From Palsa-343 sp036269135 (GTDB taxonomy: Bacteria > Acidobacteriota > Terriglobia > Terriglobales > Acidobacteriaceae), in the NCBI GenBank assembly GCA_036269135.1, contig DATASQ010000025.1, forward strand, positions 1-64,000: a DNA stretch of 64,000 bases. The letters run 5' to 3'. Every line of letters starts with the position of its first letter. Within the stretch, counting starts at the first letter, position 1. Made by a program: the position numbers and the translations under genes. The notes under the pieces were generated by a model. The model was not told the origin of the DNA, made no database searches, and saw nothing but the letters and a program-made list of their open reading frames with translations. Below, in pieces: positions 33,881 to 41,698 of this stretch.

Positions 33881-36334
33881 CTAGCGCTGTGCGTGCTCCG
33901 CCGTTACTTTATCGAGCTCGCGATAGATTTCTTCGTTGCGCAGAATGGCCTGCACATATTCGCGGGTCTCAGTGAAGGGGATGGACTCCACGAATTCATC
34001 CATGCCGTGATAGTTGCCGATGCTCTGCCAGCTGGTGACTCGATCGTCGCCCGCGTTGTAGGCGGCAAAGGCGTATTCCGGCTGATTATTGAATTTCTCG
34101 AGCATCTGCCGGAGGTACAGCGTACCCAGGCGGATGTTGGTCGCCGGATTGAGAAGCTCGCTGGTTTCGAAGTGGCGGATGCCTTCTTCCCGGGCCATGG
34201 CGCGCCCGACAGAAGGCAGGAGCTGCATGAGGCCGTAGGCGCTCTTGTTGGAAACGGCGCCGGGGTTGAATTCGGTTTCCTGACGGATGAGCGAGGCGAC
34301 CATATAAGGATCGAGACCGTTCTTCTCAGAATCGGCCTTGATGTCCGACCAGTACATCTCCGGGAACAGAATGCGCCAGTAAGCGACAGGAAGCGCTTCG
34401 ATGGGGGCCGAAGTGTAGAACGGGATGGCGCGCTTCAGAAGGCGCATGGCTTTCCAGGCTTCACCGCCGGCAGCATAAATGTCGGCTTCGGCAAACGCGC
34501 CCCACTCATCGCTGCCATCGGCTGCCTGGATCTCCGGAGCGATGTATTCGTTGAGGCCGGCGTTGGCCAGGAGCCTGGCTTTGACGACATGCGGATCGTC
34601 TTCAGGGACGTCGTCGCTCAGCTCAGGGATTGGCTCGGGATGCAGGGCATCGAGCGCGGGGATCGAATCGGCGGTGACGCTGCCCAGCCGGCTCAGACGA
34701 TCCTGCGCAAGCATGGCGTAGTAATAGTGCGGATAGACGCGCAGGATGGTCTTGTAATACGCGGCGGCGGTGGAGGGCCGGTGCTCCTGGTCCTCGTAGA
34801 TACGCGCCCGCCAGTAAAGCGCCGAGGGGATCTCCCTGCCCCCGGCATAGAAGCGAATCTGCTCGTCGAAGAGACGGGCGGCTTCGCTGTACTGACCGAG
34901 GCGATAGTTCAGCCAGCCGGTGCGCCAGTGGGCGCTGGGTGCGTAGCGGCTGGCGGGGAAACGCTTCGCCACCTCGCCGTAATACGTGATGGCGTTCGGA
35001 AAGTCCTTGAGGAGCAGGAACATGTTGCCGGTGGAATAGAGCGCCTCATTCAGCCAGGAGCTGGACGGGAAGCGGCTCTCCATCTGGGCGTCAATCGACT
35101 GCACGGTGGCGGTGTCGCCGTCGTCGCGCGCCATTTCCATCAGAAGGTACTGGCGGCGGGCGGCGGCTTCGTCGTTCGTGTCGGGGATGGCCTCCAGTTC
35201 CCTCTTCGTCAGGCGTTTGAGCTTCCAGTCGCATTCGGCGGCTGCGACGAGCAGATCGGTCTGGATGGCAGAGGGGACATCGGATTCAGCGGCCAGCGAG
35301 CGATATTCGACGGCGGCATCGGCGTAATGGCCGGCGCCATACAGCGCATCGGCGTGACGGCGCCGATCCGCGGCGGGGATGGTATGCAGGGCGCCGGAGG
35401 TAGCCAGCTGCGCGCGTGCGACTCCGGCTTCGATACTGAGCGGATAGTCGAGATACACATGCTCAAAAAGCCGCTGAGCTGCATCTGTCTGCCCGGCCAG
35501 GAGTTCGGCCTTTGCCAGAGCAAGCTGAAAATCGGCATGCCCGGCGATGGGCTCCGATCGGTGGCGGTCGAGCGTCTGGAGAGCCCTCTGCGGGTCGCCC
35601 TCCTGCACGAACAGGTTCGCTTCAAGGATCGGAATGCCCGGCACGAAGATGCTGTCCGGATATTTCCGAACATAGCCGCTGAGAATCGTCTCCGCCTGAG
35701 GATACTGGCTGCTCTGCAGGTAAGCCTGCGCGGTCAGATAGTCGGCGTAATCGGCCAGAGGGCCGTCCGGGCTGGTTTCGGTGGCGTCGGCGATGTGCGC
35801 TTCGTGGAGCGCGGTCGCTGCATCCGCGAACTGATGATCGAGCAGATACGCATGCCCCAGAGCCAGGTAAGCGGCAGCCGCGGCATCGCCGGTATGGCGA
35901 TGAGCGAAGGCCGCTACACCCGCAAAGGCGGCCGGCGTGGGATTTTGCACAAGCTGCTGACCCATGGGGCGCAGCTCAGAGGATGCGACAAAGGCGCGGC
36001 GATAGCGCCGGCTGCGGGCGAGCTCGCGGGCGGTGAGCTGGTGATGCCGGCGAGTGCGATGGTGGACAGCGGTCCGGCGATAAGCGCGGCGCCGGCTGCT
36101 CACGCTCGAGGCTCGGTGCGAGGCGTGGGCGTTGCTGGGAACGTGGCGATGTTTCGCGGTGTGGCGATGGGTGGTTTTGGGCGTGGTGGCATCCTGCCCG
36201 TGGACTTCAGCGAAACCGGGCCGTGGCACCAGCAGCAGAGCGAATGCGACCAGGCACAGGAGGCACGACAGCCTGCGCGCCGAGCGGCGGATGCCTGAGA
36301 AATCGGTGAGGGAATGCAGACGACGCGGGAACAC
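33881..36334 (-). CDS. Soluble lytic murein transglycosylase with TPR-like superhelix
   Basis: A protein of 817 residues: signal peptide (LSCLLCLVAFALLLVPRPGFA), a histidine- and arginine-rich linker (residues 50-90), a long set of TPR-like helical repeats, and a C-terminal SLT domain (family 1A of lytic transglycosylases). The catalytic Glu is in RQETEFNPGAVSNKSAYGLM and the domain ends with AFAAYNAGDDRV. The enzyme cleaves peptidoglycan between N-acetylmuramic acid and N-acetylglucosamine, forming anhydro ends. The GTG at 36334 is the best start before the signal peptide. It follows the M13 gene's start by 93 bases in the same direction. Confidence 0.93.
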   Translation of the reverse strand: MFPRRLHSLTDFSGIRRSARRLSCLLCLVAFALLLVPRPGFAEVHGQDATTPKTTHRHTAKHRHVPSNAHASHRASSVSSRRRAYRRTAVHHRTRRHHQLTARELARSRRYRRAFVASSELRPMGQQLVQNPTPAAFAGVAAFAHRHTGDAAAAAYLALGHAYLLDHQFADAATALHEAHIADATETSPDGPLADYADYLTAQAYLQSSQYPQAETILSGYVRKYPDSIFVPGIPILEANLFVQEGDPQRALQTLDRHRSEPIAGHADFQLALAKAELLAGQTDAAQRLFEHVYLDYPLSIEAGVARAQLATSGALHTIPAADRRRHADALYGAGHYADAAVEYRSLAAESDVPSAIQTDLLVAAAECDWKLKRLTKRELEAIPDTNDEAAARRQYLLMEMARDDGDTATVQSIDAQMESRFPSSSWLNEALYSTGNMFLLLKDFPNAITYYGEVAKRFPASRYAPSAHWRTGWLNYRLGQYSEAARLFDEQIRFYAGGREIPSALYWRARIYEDQEHRPSTAAAYYKTILRVYPHYYYAMLAQDRLSRLGSVTADSIPALDALHPEPIPELSDDVPEDDPHVVKARLLANAGLNEYIAPEIQAADGSDEWGAFAEADIYAAGGEAWKAMRLLKRAIPFYTSAPIEALPVAYWRILFPEMYWSDIKADSEKNGLDPYMVASLIRQETEFNPGAVSNKSAYGLMQLLPSVGRAMAREEGIRHFETSELLNPATNIRLGTLYLRQMLEKFNNQPEYAFAAYNAGDDRVTSWQSIGNYHGMDEFVESIPFTETREYVQAILRNEEIYRELDKVTAEHAQR

Positions 36335-36420
36335 GAAAATCTTTCGCCTCTCTGGTTACTACTGTAGGACGAAACGGCGCTCATTTCGGAGCGGAAAACA
36401 ACGCCGGAATCGAAAGGTTC

Positions 36421-36885
36421 TTACTTGTGTACTGCAACTTTCGGGGCAGGGGTGATAACGATGACGCCCGTCATCTTGTCGTGCCCGCGTCCGCAGAGAA
36501 TGCTGCAGTGCATGGGATATATGCCGGGCGTCTGCGCCAAAAAACGGACCACGGCAGGTTTGCGGGGCTGCACCGGCTCATTGATGCCGAGGGCCGGAAC
36601 CGCAATCCCATGTTCCACGTCGGCGCTGGAGACGACCAGCTCGACATGGGCGCCCTGGGGAACCACGATCCGGTCCGGGACGATGGCCCATTTTTTCATC
36701 ACCACGGAAAGGACCGTATTGGGCGGACCGGCATACATCGGAGTCCTTTTGCCGCAGCCGGGAATCAAAAGCACAGGCAATAACAGCACGAAGATGGCTG
36801 TGCGCTTTGCCTGACTCGGGAAACGCCGTTTACTATGGAGGTTGAGATCGTTGTCGGCTGCTACCATAATCCTGAAGCCATTCAT
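36421..36885 (-). CDS. Lipoprotein with a cytochrome-oxidase-type CuA cupredoxin domain
   Basis: A protein of 154 residues from the ATG at 36885, after GGAGG. A signal with lipobox (VLLLPVLLIPGC) anchors it to a membrane. The remainder is a cupredoxin fold whose C-terminal motif CSILCGRGHDKM has the C-x3-C-x3-H-x2-M spacing of the binuclear CuA site, with the first ligand His in VEHGIAVP. CuA domains carry electrons in oxidase subunit II and nitrous oxide reductase, but none of the other subunits is nearby and the transmembrane hairpin of oxidase subunit II is missing. A periplasmic copper carrier or electron shuttle is likely. Its start codon interlocks with the divergent sigma-factor start. 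Confidence 0.85.
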   Translation of the reverse strand: MNGFRIMVAADNDLNLHSKRRFPSQAKRTAIFVLLLPVLLIPGCGKRTPMYAGPPNTVLSVVMKKWAIVPDRIVVPQGAHVELVVSSADVEHGIAVPALGINEPVQPRKPAVVRFLAQTPGIYPMHCSILCGRGHDKMTGVIVITPAPKVAVHK

Positions 36886-37525
36886 GTCTTCCTCCATCCA
36901 ATCACAGGGAACGGCTGAAGTTCATCCTGACGTCGAGCTGGTCAACCGGGCGCGGCAGGGCGACATGGCCGCGTACGAGAAGCTGGTGCGGCAGTACGAC
37001 CGCCAGGTTTTCCGCATCGCGCAGCATATCGTCCAGAACCGCGAGGATGCCGAGGATGTAGTCCAGGACGCGTTCCTGAAGGCGTACGAAAAGCTTGACC
37101 AGTTCCAGGGTAATTCGAAGTTCTATACCTGGCTGGTGCGGATCGCGGTCAATGAGTCGCTGATGCGGCTGCGCAAGCGGCGCACCGGCCGGATGGTTTC
37201 CATTGACGAGGATGTGACCACCGAGGAAGGCTCGATGCCGCGCGATCTGGCGGACTGGAGCCCCGATCCGGAGGCGCTGTACGGGCAGTCGGAGATGGGG
37301 GATATCCTGCGCAAGACGATCCAGGGATTGCCTCCGGGGTTTCGTGTGGTGTTTGTGCTGCGAGACGTTGAGGGGCTTTCGACGGAAGAGACGGCAGAAA
37401 CGCTGGGATTGAGCATCCCGGCGGTGAAATCGCGGTTGTTGCGGGCGCGTCTGCAGTTGCGGGAGCGGCTGAGCCGCTACTTCAAGCGGGGCGAACCGAA
37501 GCAGGCCCAGGGTGGTGCGAAGTGA
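36884..37525 (+). CDS. ECF-type RNA polymerase sigma factor
   Basis: A protein of 213 residues with sigma region 2 (YEKLVRQYDRQVFRIAQHIVQNREDAEDVVQDAFLKAYEKL) and region 4 (LPPGFRVVFVLRDVEGLSTEETAETLGLSIPAVKSRLLRAR). The Asp-Ala-Glu-Asp-Val-Val-Gln-Asp stretch and length are typical of RpoE-like members. The ATG at 36884 is the natural start; a TTG at 36842 would add 14 residues. It ends in a GTGA overlap with the anti-sigma gene. Confidence 0.95.
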   Translation: MSSSIQSQGTAEVHPDVELVNRARQGDMAAYEKLVRQYDRQVFRIAQHIVQNREDAEDVVQDAFLKAYEKLDQFQGNSKFYTWLVRIAVNESLMRLRKRRTGRMVSIDEDVTTEEGSMPRDLADWSPDPEALYGQSEMGDILRKTIQGLPPGFRVVFVLRDVEGLSTEETAETLGLSIPAVKSRLLRARLQLRERLSRYFKRGEPKQAQGGAK

Positions 37526-37755
37526 CGTGCACGGAGTTTTTGGCCCAGTTGGATGACATGCTCGATCAGGATGCGGCGATCCCCCTGCGGGCCGATCTGG
37601 AAGAACACCTCCGCAGCTGCGAACACTGTGAGATCACGCTGAACACGACGCGCAAGACCATCGAGATCTATCGCAGCCATGAGATCTACGCGCTGCCCGA
37701 CGACCTGCGCGAGCGGCTGCAACAGGCAATCCTGGCCAAATGCCGGAAGTGTTGA
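37522..37755 (+). CDS. Zinc-finger anti-sigma factor
   Basis: A protein of 77 residues with the ZAS motif H-x3-C-x2-C (HLRSCEHC) after an N-terminal Cys (TCTEFLAQLDD). It probably binds the sigma factor encoded immediately upstream, from which it is translationally coupled through GTGA. No membrane helix follows, so it is a cytoplasmic, possibly redox-sensitive regulator. Further cysteines sit at the very C-terminus (AKCRKC), which could also bind metal or respond to oxidation. Confidence 0.92.
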   Translation: MTCTEFLAQLDDMLDQDAAIPLRADLEEHLRSCEHCEITLNTTRKTIEIYRSHEIYALPDDLRERLQQAILAKCRKC

Positions 37756-37840
37756 ACGCTCCCAGGCCGCGGCGCATATTCCGGTTTCCCCAGTTCTCCT
37801 CGTCTTCCCTTTCCCGATGAACAGCTGCGGGCCTGATGCC

Positions 37841-37887
37841 GATCCCCGGAAGGTGGAATCGGCTTGAACCACCGGCGTTTGTAGAAT
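37841..37887 (+). promoter_or_regulatory. Conserved leader of the first GT87-like gene
   Basis: GATCCCCGGAAGGTGGAATC here and at 40381-40400 differ at one base. In both places GGAATC is followed after exactly 21 bases by TAGAAT. The spacing is unusual for a sigma-70 promoter; it may be the target of another sigma factor or a relic of gene duplication. Confidence 0.5.
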
Positions 37888-37905
37888 GGCCGGAAGGTCC
37901 GACCG

Positions 37906-39096
37906 GTGGAAGCTCCGCTCCAAAGAAAAAAATTCGATCCGTCAGAACTGATCCTGGGGGTGGCGTGTGCCCTGGGCCTGGTATCGACGGCCATCATCCT
38001 GATGCTGATGCCGGTGAATCGCCACTTCGCCTCCTCACGCGACTTTGTCGTCTACTGGGCCAGCGGTCAGCAACTCGTGCATCATGGGAATCCATTCGAT
38101 CCGCAGCAGATGGCAGAGACGGAGCGCGCCGGCGGCTTTGATCGGCCCGGCGCTTTCTATATGCGGAACCCTCCCTGGAGTTTGCCGCTGACCTTGCCGC
38201 TGGGACTGGCGTCGGCGCAAGTGGAGGCTCTTCCCTGGTCACTGCTGCTGATCGGCCTGCTGGTTCTTTCCGTCCGGATCACATGGCAGATGTTCGGTCG
38301 CTCCGGAACGCACCTGGAGTGGCTCGGGTACTGCTTTCCCCCGGCTCTGCAGTGCGTGCTGATGGGACAGACCTCCCTCTTTCTGCTGCTGGGACTGGTG
38401 CTGTTTCTCTGGTGGCATCGAACGCGGCCGTTTTGGGCGGGAGCCGCGTTGTGGCTCTGCACGCTGAAACCGCATCTGTTTGTTCCCTTCGGGGTGGTCC
38501 TGCTGGTGTGGATCCTTGTGGGCAGGCAGTGGCGCATTCTGCTGGGGGCGCTGACCGCGCTGGCGGCGAGCTGCCTGGTCATCACGCTGGTGGATCCCGC
38601 GGTCTGGGCGCAGTACGCGCATTGGGCAGCCATCTCCGGCATTTCCCATGAACCGATTCCCTGCCTCGGTGTGGCTCTGCGCAACCTGGTGAATCCCGCG
38701 GCGGAGTGGCTGGTGTTTATCCCCTGTGCTCTGGGCAGTCTCTGGGCTCTGGTGTATTTCTGGCCGCGACGGCATGCGTGGAACTGGCGAGAACACGGCC
38801 ATCTGGTGGTGTTGGTTTCTCTGGCCGCCGCTCCTTACTGCTGGGTTCTGGATCAGTCGGTGGCGCTTCCGGCGCTGCTCTTTGCCGCAGTCTCGACGCG
38901 GTCGCGCGCGGCATTGGCGGTTTTGGGCGTCATCTACCTTCTGCTGGAGCTACAGCCGATGCTGTTTTCCCCGGGGCTCAACTCGGCCTGGTATTTGTGG
39001 CCGGCTCCGGTCTGGATCGCCTGGTACCTGTGGGCGCGACGATCCTCTTCCATTTCGCACAGCGCGCCCCTCCCTGTTGCTGCGCCGGCTTCCTGA
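37906..39096 (+). CDS. GT87-like membrane glycosyltransferase, copy 1
   Basis: An integral membrane protein of 396 residues with about nine hydrophobic segments (DUF2029/GT87 type, GT-C fold). The early loop carries SRDFVVYWASGQQLVHHGNPFDP, the conserved acidic motif expected to bind the polyprenyl-phosphate sugar donor, followed by YMRNPPWSLPLTLPLG and later WLCTLKPHLFVPFG. Family members transfer mannose from polyprenyl-phosphate-mannose. The start is the GTG at 37906 after GGAAGG. It is the first of three tandem paralogues. Confidence 0.87.
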   Translation: MEAPLQRKKFDPSELILGVACALGLVSTAIILMLMPVNRHFASSRDFVVYWASGQQLVHHGNPFDPQQMAETERAGGFDRPGAFYMRNPPWSLPLTLPLGLASAQVEALPWSLLLIGLLVLSVRITWQMFGRSGTHLEWLGYCFPPALQCVLMGQTSLFLLLGLVLFLWWHRTRPFWAGAALWLCTLKPHLFVPFGVVLLVWILVGRQWRILLGALTALAASCLVITLVDPAVWAQYAHWAAISGISHEPIPCLGVALRNLVNPAAEWLVFIPCALGSLWALVYFWPRRHAWNWREHGHLVVLVSLAAAPYCWVLDQSVALPALLFAAVSTRSRAALAVLGVIYLLLELQPMLFSPGLNSAWYLWPAPVWIAWYLWARRSSSISHSAPLPVAAPAS

Positions 39097-39132
39097 CCGA
39101 AACGGGGCATGGGGCGATCCGGAACCGCTCAG

Positions 39133-39138
39133 TAAAAT
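39133..39138 (+). promoter_or_regulatory. -10-like TAAAAT six bases before a GT87-like start
   Basis: TAAAAT matches five of six consensus bases, and just TCGGCC separates it from the ATG at 39145. No Shine-Dalgarno is possible in that space, so a leaderless transcript is suggested. Confidence 0.45.
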
Positions 39139-39144
39139 TCGGCC

Positions 39145-40347
39145 ATGTCCACGCGGCTGTCCAGCCCCGGCAGCAAGGCGAAGCTCGATTTCGCGAAAAT
39201 GGCAATCGCGGCGGCCTTCGTTATCGGCGGAGCTCTCACAGCCGTTTATCTCGCCATGGTGGTCAGAGCGGGTCACCCTCCCGGCTCCTGCGACTTCGTC
39301 GCCTATTGGGCGACCGGCCAGCAGTTTGCGCATCACCTGAATCCGTACGACACAGCAGCTCTGATCCGGCTGGAGAATGCTGCCGGGCTGGGCCGAGTGC
39401 AACCCTGCTACATGCGCAACCCCCCGTGGGCCTTGCCGCTGACGCTGCCTCTCGGTCTGCTGAGCGCGGGGAGGGCCGTGCTGCCCTGGTCCTTGCAGAT
39501 GCTGGTGATCCTGGTGGTTGCGGTGCGGATCGCACGCACGACCCTCAACCTTTCCGGGACCGGTCTAGAATTTTTGGGCTACGCCTTTCCCCCAGCCTTG
39601 CTCTGTGTCGTCATGGGGCAGACTTCCCTGTTTCTTCTGCTGGGCCTGGTACTGTTTCTGCGGCTGCATCGAACACATCCCCTGGCGGCGGGCGCGGCTC
39701 TGTGGCTCTGCACGCTTAAGCCTCATCTGTTCCTGCCCTTCGGACTCGTGCTGCTGTTGTGGATCGTGGCCACGCGCAGCTATCGGATTCTGCTGGGGAC
39801 GGGCATCGCGGGAGCCATCAATGTCCTGCTCGTGCAATGGCGCGACCCGGCCGTCTTCCGGCAATATCTGCACTGGGCGGCGTCATCGGGCATCGAGCAC
39901 CAGCCGGTACCCTGTCTTGGCGTGCTGCTCCGCAATCGGCTGGACCCCTCGGCTCCGTGGCTGGCGTTTGTGCCCGCCGGGCTGGCCTGTCTTTGGGCGG
40001 TGCCCTATTTCTGGCGGAGGCGCGATCGCTGGGACTGGCGGGAACACGGATCGCTGCTGATGCTGGTTTCTCTGGTGGCTGCTCCCTATTGCTTCGTCTT
40101 CGATCAGTCCCTCGCGCTCCCCGCGCTGCTGTATGGGGCGAGCCGAGCCCTCTCGCGCTGGCCCATTGTGCTCCTGGCCGGCCTATTTATCGCCATGGAG
40201 ATACAGCCAATCCTGGCTCCCCAGCTGCTCTCGCCGGGCTGGCGGCAATTGTCCGCCGGCGTCACCTGGCTGGTCTGGTATGTCGGTGTCCGCCTCTTCG
40301 ACCGCGCAGCCGATGGGGTCGAGGTTCCCCGGGCATGGGCCACGTAA
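39145..40347 (+). CDS. GT87-like membrane glycosyltransferase, copy 2
   Basis: 400 residues, same layout as its neighbours: CDFVAYWATGQQFAHHLNPYD, YMRNPPWALPLTLPLG, MGQTSLFLLLGLVLFLRLHRTHP and WLCTLKPHLFLPFG. It is the most divergent of the three copies; the first loop replaces SRDF by SCDF while keeping the Asp. It lies 48 bases after copy 1 and 87 bases before copy 3, probably partly co-transcribed though each copy also has its own upstream -10-like element. Confidence 0.87.
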   Translation: MSTRLSSPGSKAKLDFAKMAIAAAFVIGGALTAVYLAMVVRAGHPPGSCDFVAYWATGQQFAHHLNPYDTAALIRLENAAGLGRVQPCYMRNPPWALPLTLPLGLLSAGRAVLPWSLQMLVILVVAVRIARTTLNLSGTGLEFLGYAFPPALLCVVMGQTSLFLLLGLVLFLRLHRTHPLAAGAALWLCTLKPHLFLPFGLVLLLWIVATRSYRILLGTGIAGAINVLLVQWRDPAVFRQYLHWAASSGIEHQPVPCLGVLLRNRLDPSAPWLAFVPAGLACLWAVPYFWRRRDRWDWREHGSLLMLVSLVAAPYCFVFDQSLALPALLYGASRALSRWPIVLLAGLFIAMEIQPILAPQLLSPGWRQLSAGVTWLVWYVGVRLFDRAADGVEVPRAWAT

Positions 40348-40380
40348 ACGAGCTGATCCCTCCCCTGAAGCAAAGCACCT

Positions 40381-40427
40381 GATCCCCGAAAGGTGGAATC
40401 GCGCCGGATGGGCCGCTTCCATAGAAT
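40381..40427 (+). promoter_or_regulatory. Conserved leader and -10-like TAGAAT of copy 3
   Basis: Carries the same 20-base block as upstream of copy 1, then GGAATC, 21 bases and TAGAAT at 40422-40427, which ends seven bases before the ATG at 40435. There is no Shine-Dalgarno. Confidence 0.5.
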
Positions 40428-40434
40428 TTTTCCT

Positions 40435-41643
40435 ATGGCGGTTGTCGAAACTTCCCCCAAGAGAAAACAAAGAGTGGACGTCGCGGGTATTGCGATTGCC
40501 ATCGCGGCCGCTCTGGCGTTCACCTCCACTGCTCTGTTTCTGGCCGTGATGCCCCTGGTTCGCACCCTGGCCGGCTCTCGCGATTTTGTCGTGTACTGGG
40601 CGACCGGACAGCAGCTGGTGCATCATGCCAATCCTTTCGATCCGAATCTGATGTGGACGGTAGAGCACTCGACCGGCTTCGGCGCGCCGGGCTCCTTTTT
40701 TATGCGGAATCCTCCCTGGAGCCTGCCGCTGGCGTACCCGCTGGGCTTCTTCAGCGCGCGCGTGGCGGCGCTGCCGTGGTCGCTGATGCTGCTCGGTCTG
40801 CTGGTGCTCTCCGTACGCATTCTCTGGAAAATGTATGGTCAGGGGGAGAAGCGCCTGGACCTGCTGGCATATTTCTTTCCACCCGCGCTCATCTGCGTGG
40901 TCATGGGCCAGACTTCCCTCTTCCTGCTGCTCGGGTTGGTCTTGTTTCTGCGCCTGCATCGCACGCGGCCCTTTTGGGGCGGAGCGGCGCTGTGGCTCTG
41001 CACGCTCAAGCCACACCTGTTTGTCCCTTTTGGCATCGTTCTCCTGGTCTGGATCGTGGCGCAACGGAACTGGCGCATCGTGGCCGGCGCCCTGAGCGCG
41101 CTGGCGGCCAGCTGTGCCCTCACCGAGTTGATCGATCCGGCGGCGTGGAGTGAATATCTCCACTGGGCGGCCCGATCGGGCATTTCGAATGAATACATCC
41201 CCTGCCTCAGCGTGCAGCTGCGCAACCTCATCGATCCCCAGGCAAAATGGCTGGCCTTTGTGCCGGTGGTGCTTGGTTCCGTGTGGGCGCTGGGGTACTA
41301 CTGGCGGAACCGCAATCGCTGGGACTGGCGGGAACAGGGCCATTTGCTGATGCTGGTTTCGCTCCTGGTCGCGCCCTATTGCTGGATCTACGATCAGTCG
41401 CTGGCGCTGCCGGCTCTGATGGTTGCCGCCTGGCGCTCTGCCACGCGATGGCAGTTGGCCACCCTTGCCGCAATGTTCATCGTCGTGGAACTGCAGACAT
41501 TCCTGGCATTCTGGGAAGCCCACATGGTTTACCTGTGGGTCGCGCCGGCATGGCTGGCGTGGTTCCTGTGGTCGCGGCCTTCCTCCCATTCCGCGGAGGA
41601 GCCCTTGCCTCTCGCGACCGCCGCGATTCCTACGGCTGGATAG
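40435..41643 (+). CDS. GT87-like membrane glycosyltransferase, copy 3
   Basis: 402 residues with the shared motifs SRDFVVYWATGQQLVHHANPFDP, MRNPPWSLPLAYPLG, MGQTSLFLLLGLVLFLRLHRTRP and WLCTLKPHLFVPFG. It is nearer to copy 1 than to copy 2, as is its leader. The ATG at 40435 is preferred; an in-frame ATG at 40411 or earlier would start inside the conserved leader. Three copies may differ in acceptor or order of sugar addition to one surface glycan, which is inference. Confidence 0.87.
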   Translation: MAVVETSPKRKQRVDVAGIAIAIAAALAFTSTALFLAVMPLVRTLAGSRDFVVYWATGQQLVHHANPFDPNLMWTVEHSTGFGAPGSFFMRNPPWSLPLAYPLGFFSARVAALPWSLMLLGLLVLSVRILWKMYGQGEKRLDLLAYFFPPALICVVMGQTSLFLLLGLVLFLRLHRTRPFWGGAALWLCTLKPHLFVPFGIVLLVWIVAQRNWRIVAGALSALAASCALTELIDPAAWSEYLHWAARSGISNEYIPCLSVQLRNLIDPQAKWLAFVPVVLGSVWALGYYWRNRNRWDWREQGHLLMLVSLLVAPYCWIYDQSLALPALMVAAWRSATRWQLATLAAMFIVVELQTFLAFWEAHMVYLWVAPAWLAWFLWSRPSSHSAEEPLPLATAAIPTAG

Positions 41644-41698
41644 AGGCCATCGCCTCATTCTGAATAGAGAAGTGTCCGGACAAATCAGTGGAGCTCGG

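Noticed and set aside
33803..36298. An 831-codon plus-strand frame opposite the lytic transglycosylase gene
   Set aside because: Antisense shadow: the minus-strand reading has a signal peptide, TPR-like repeats and the SLT motifs, the plus-strand reading has no family features.
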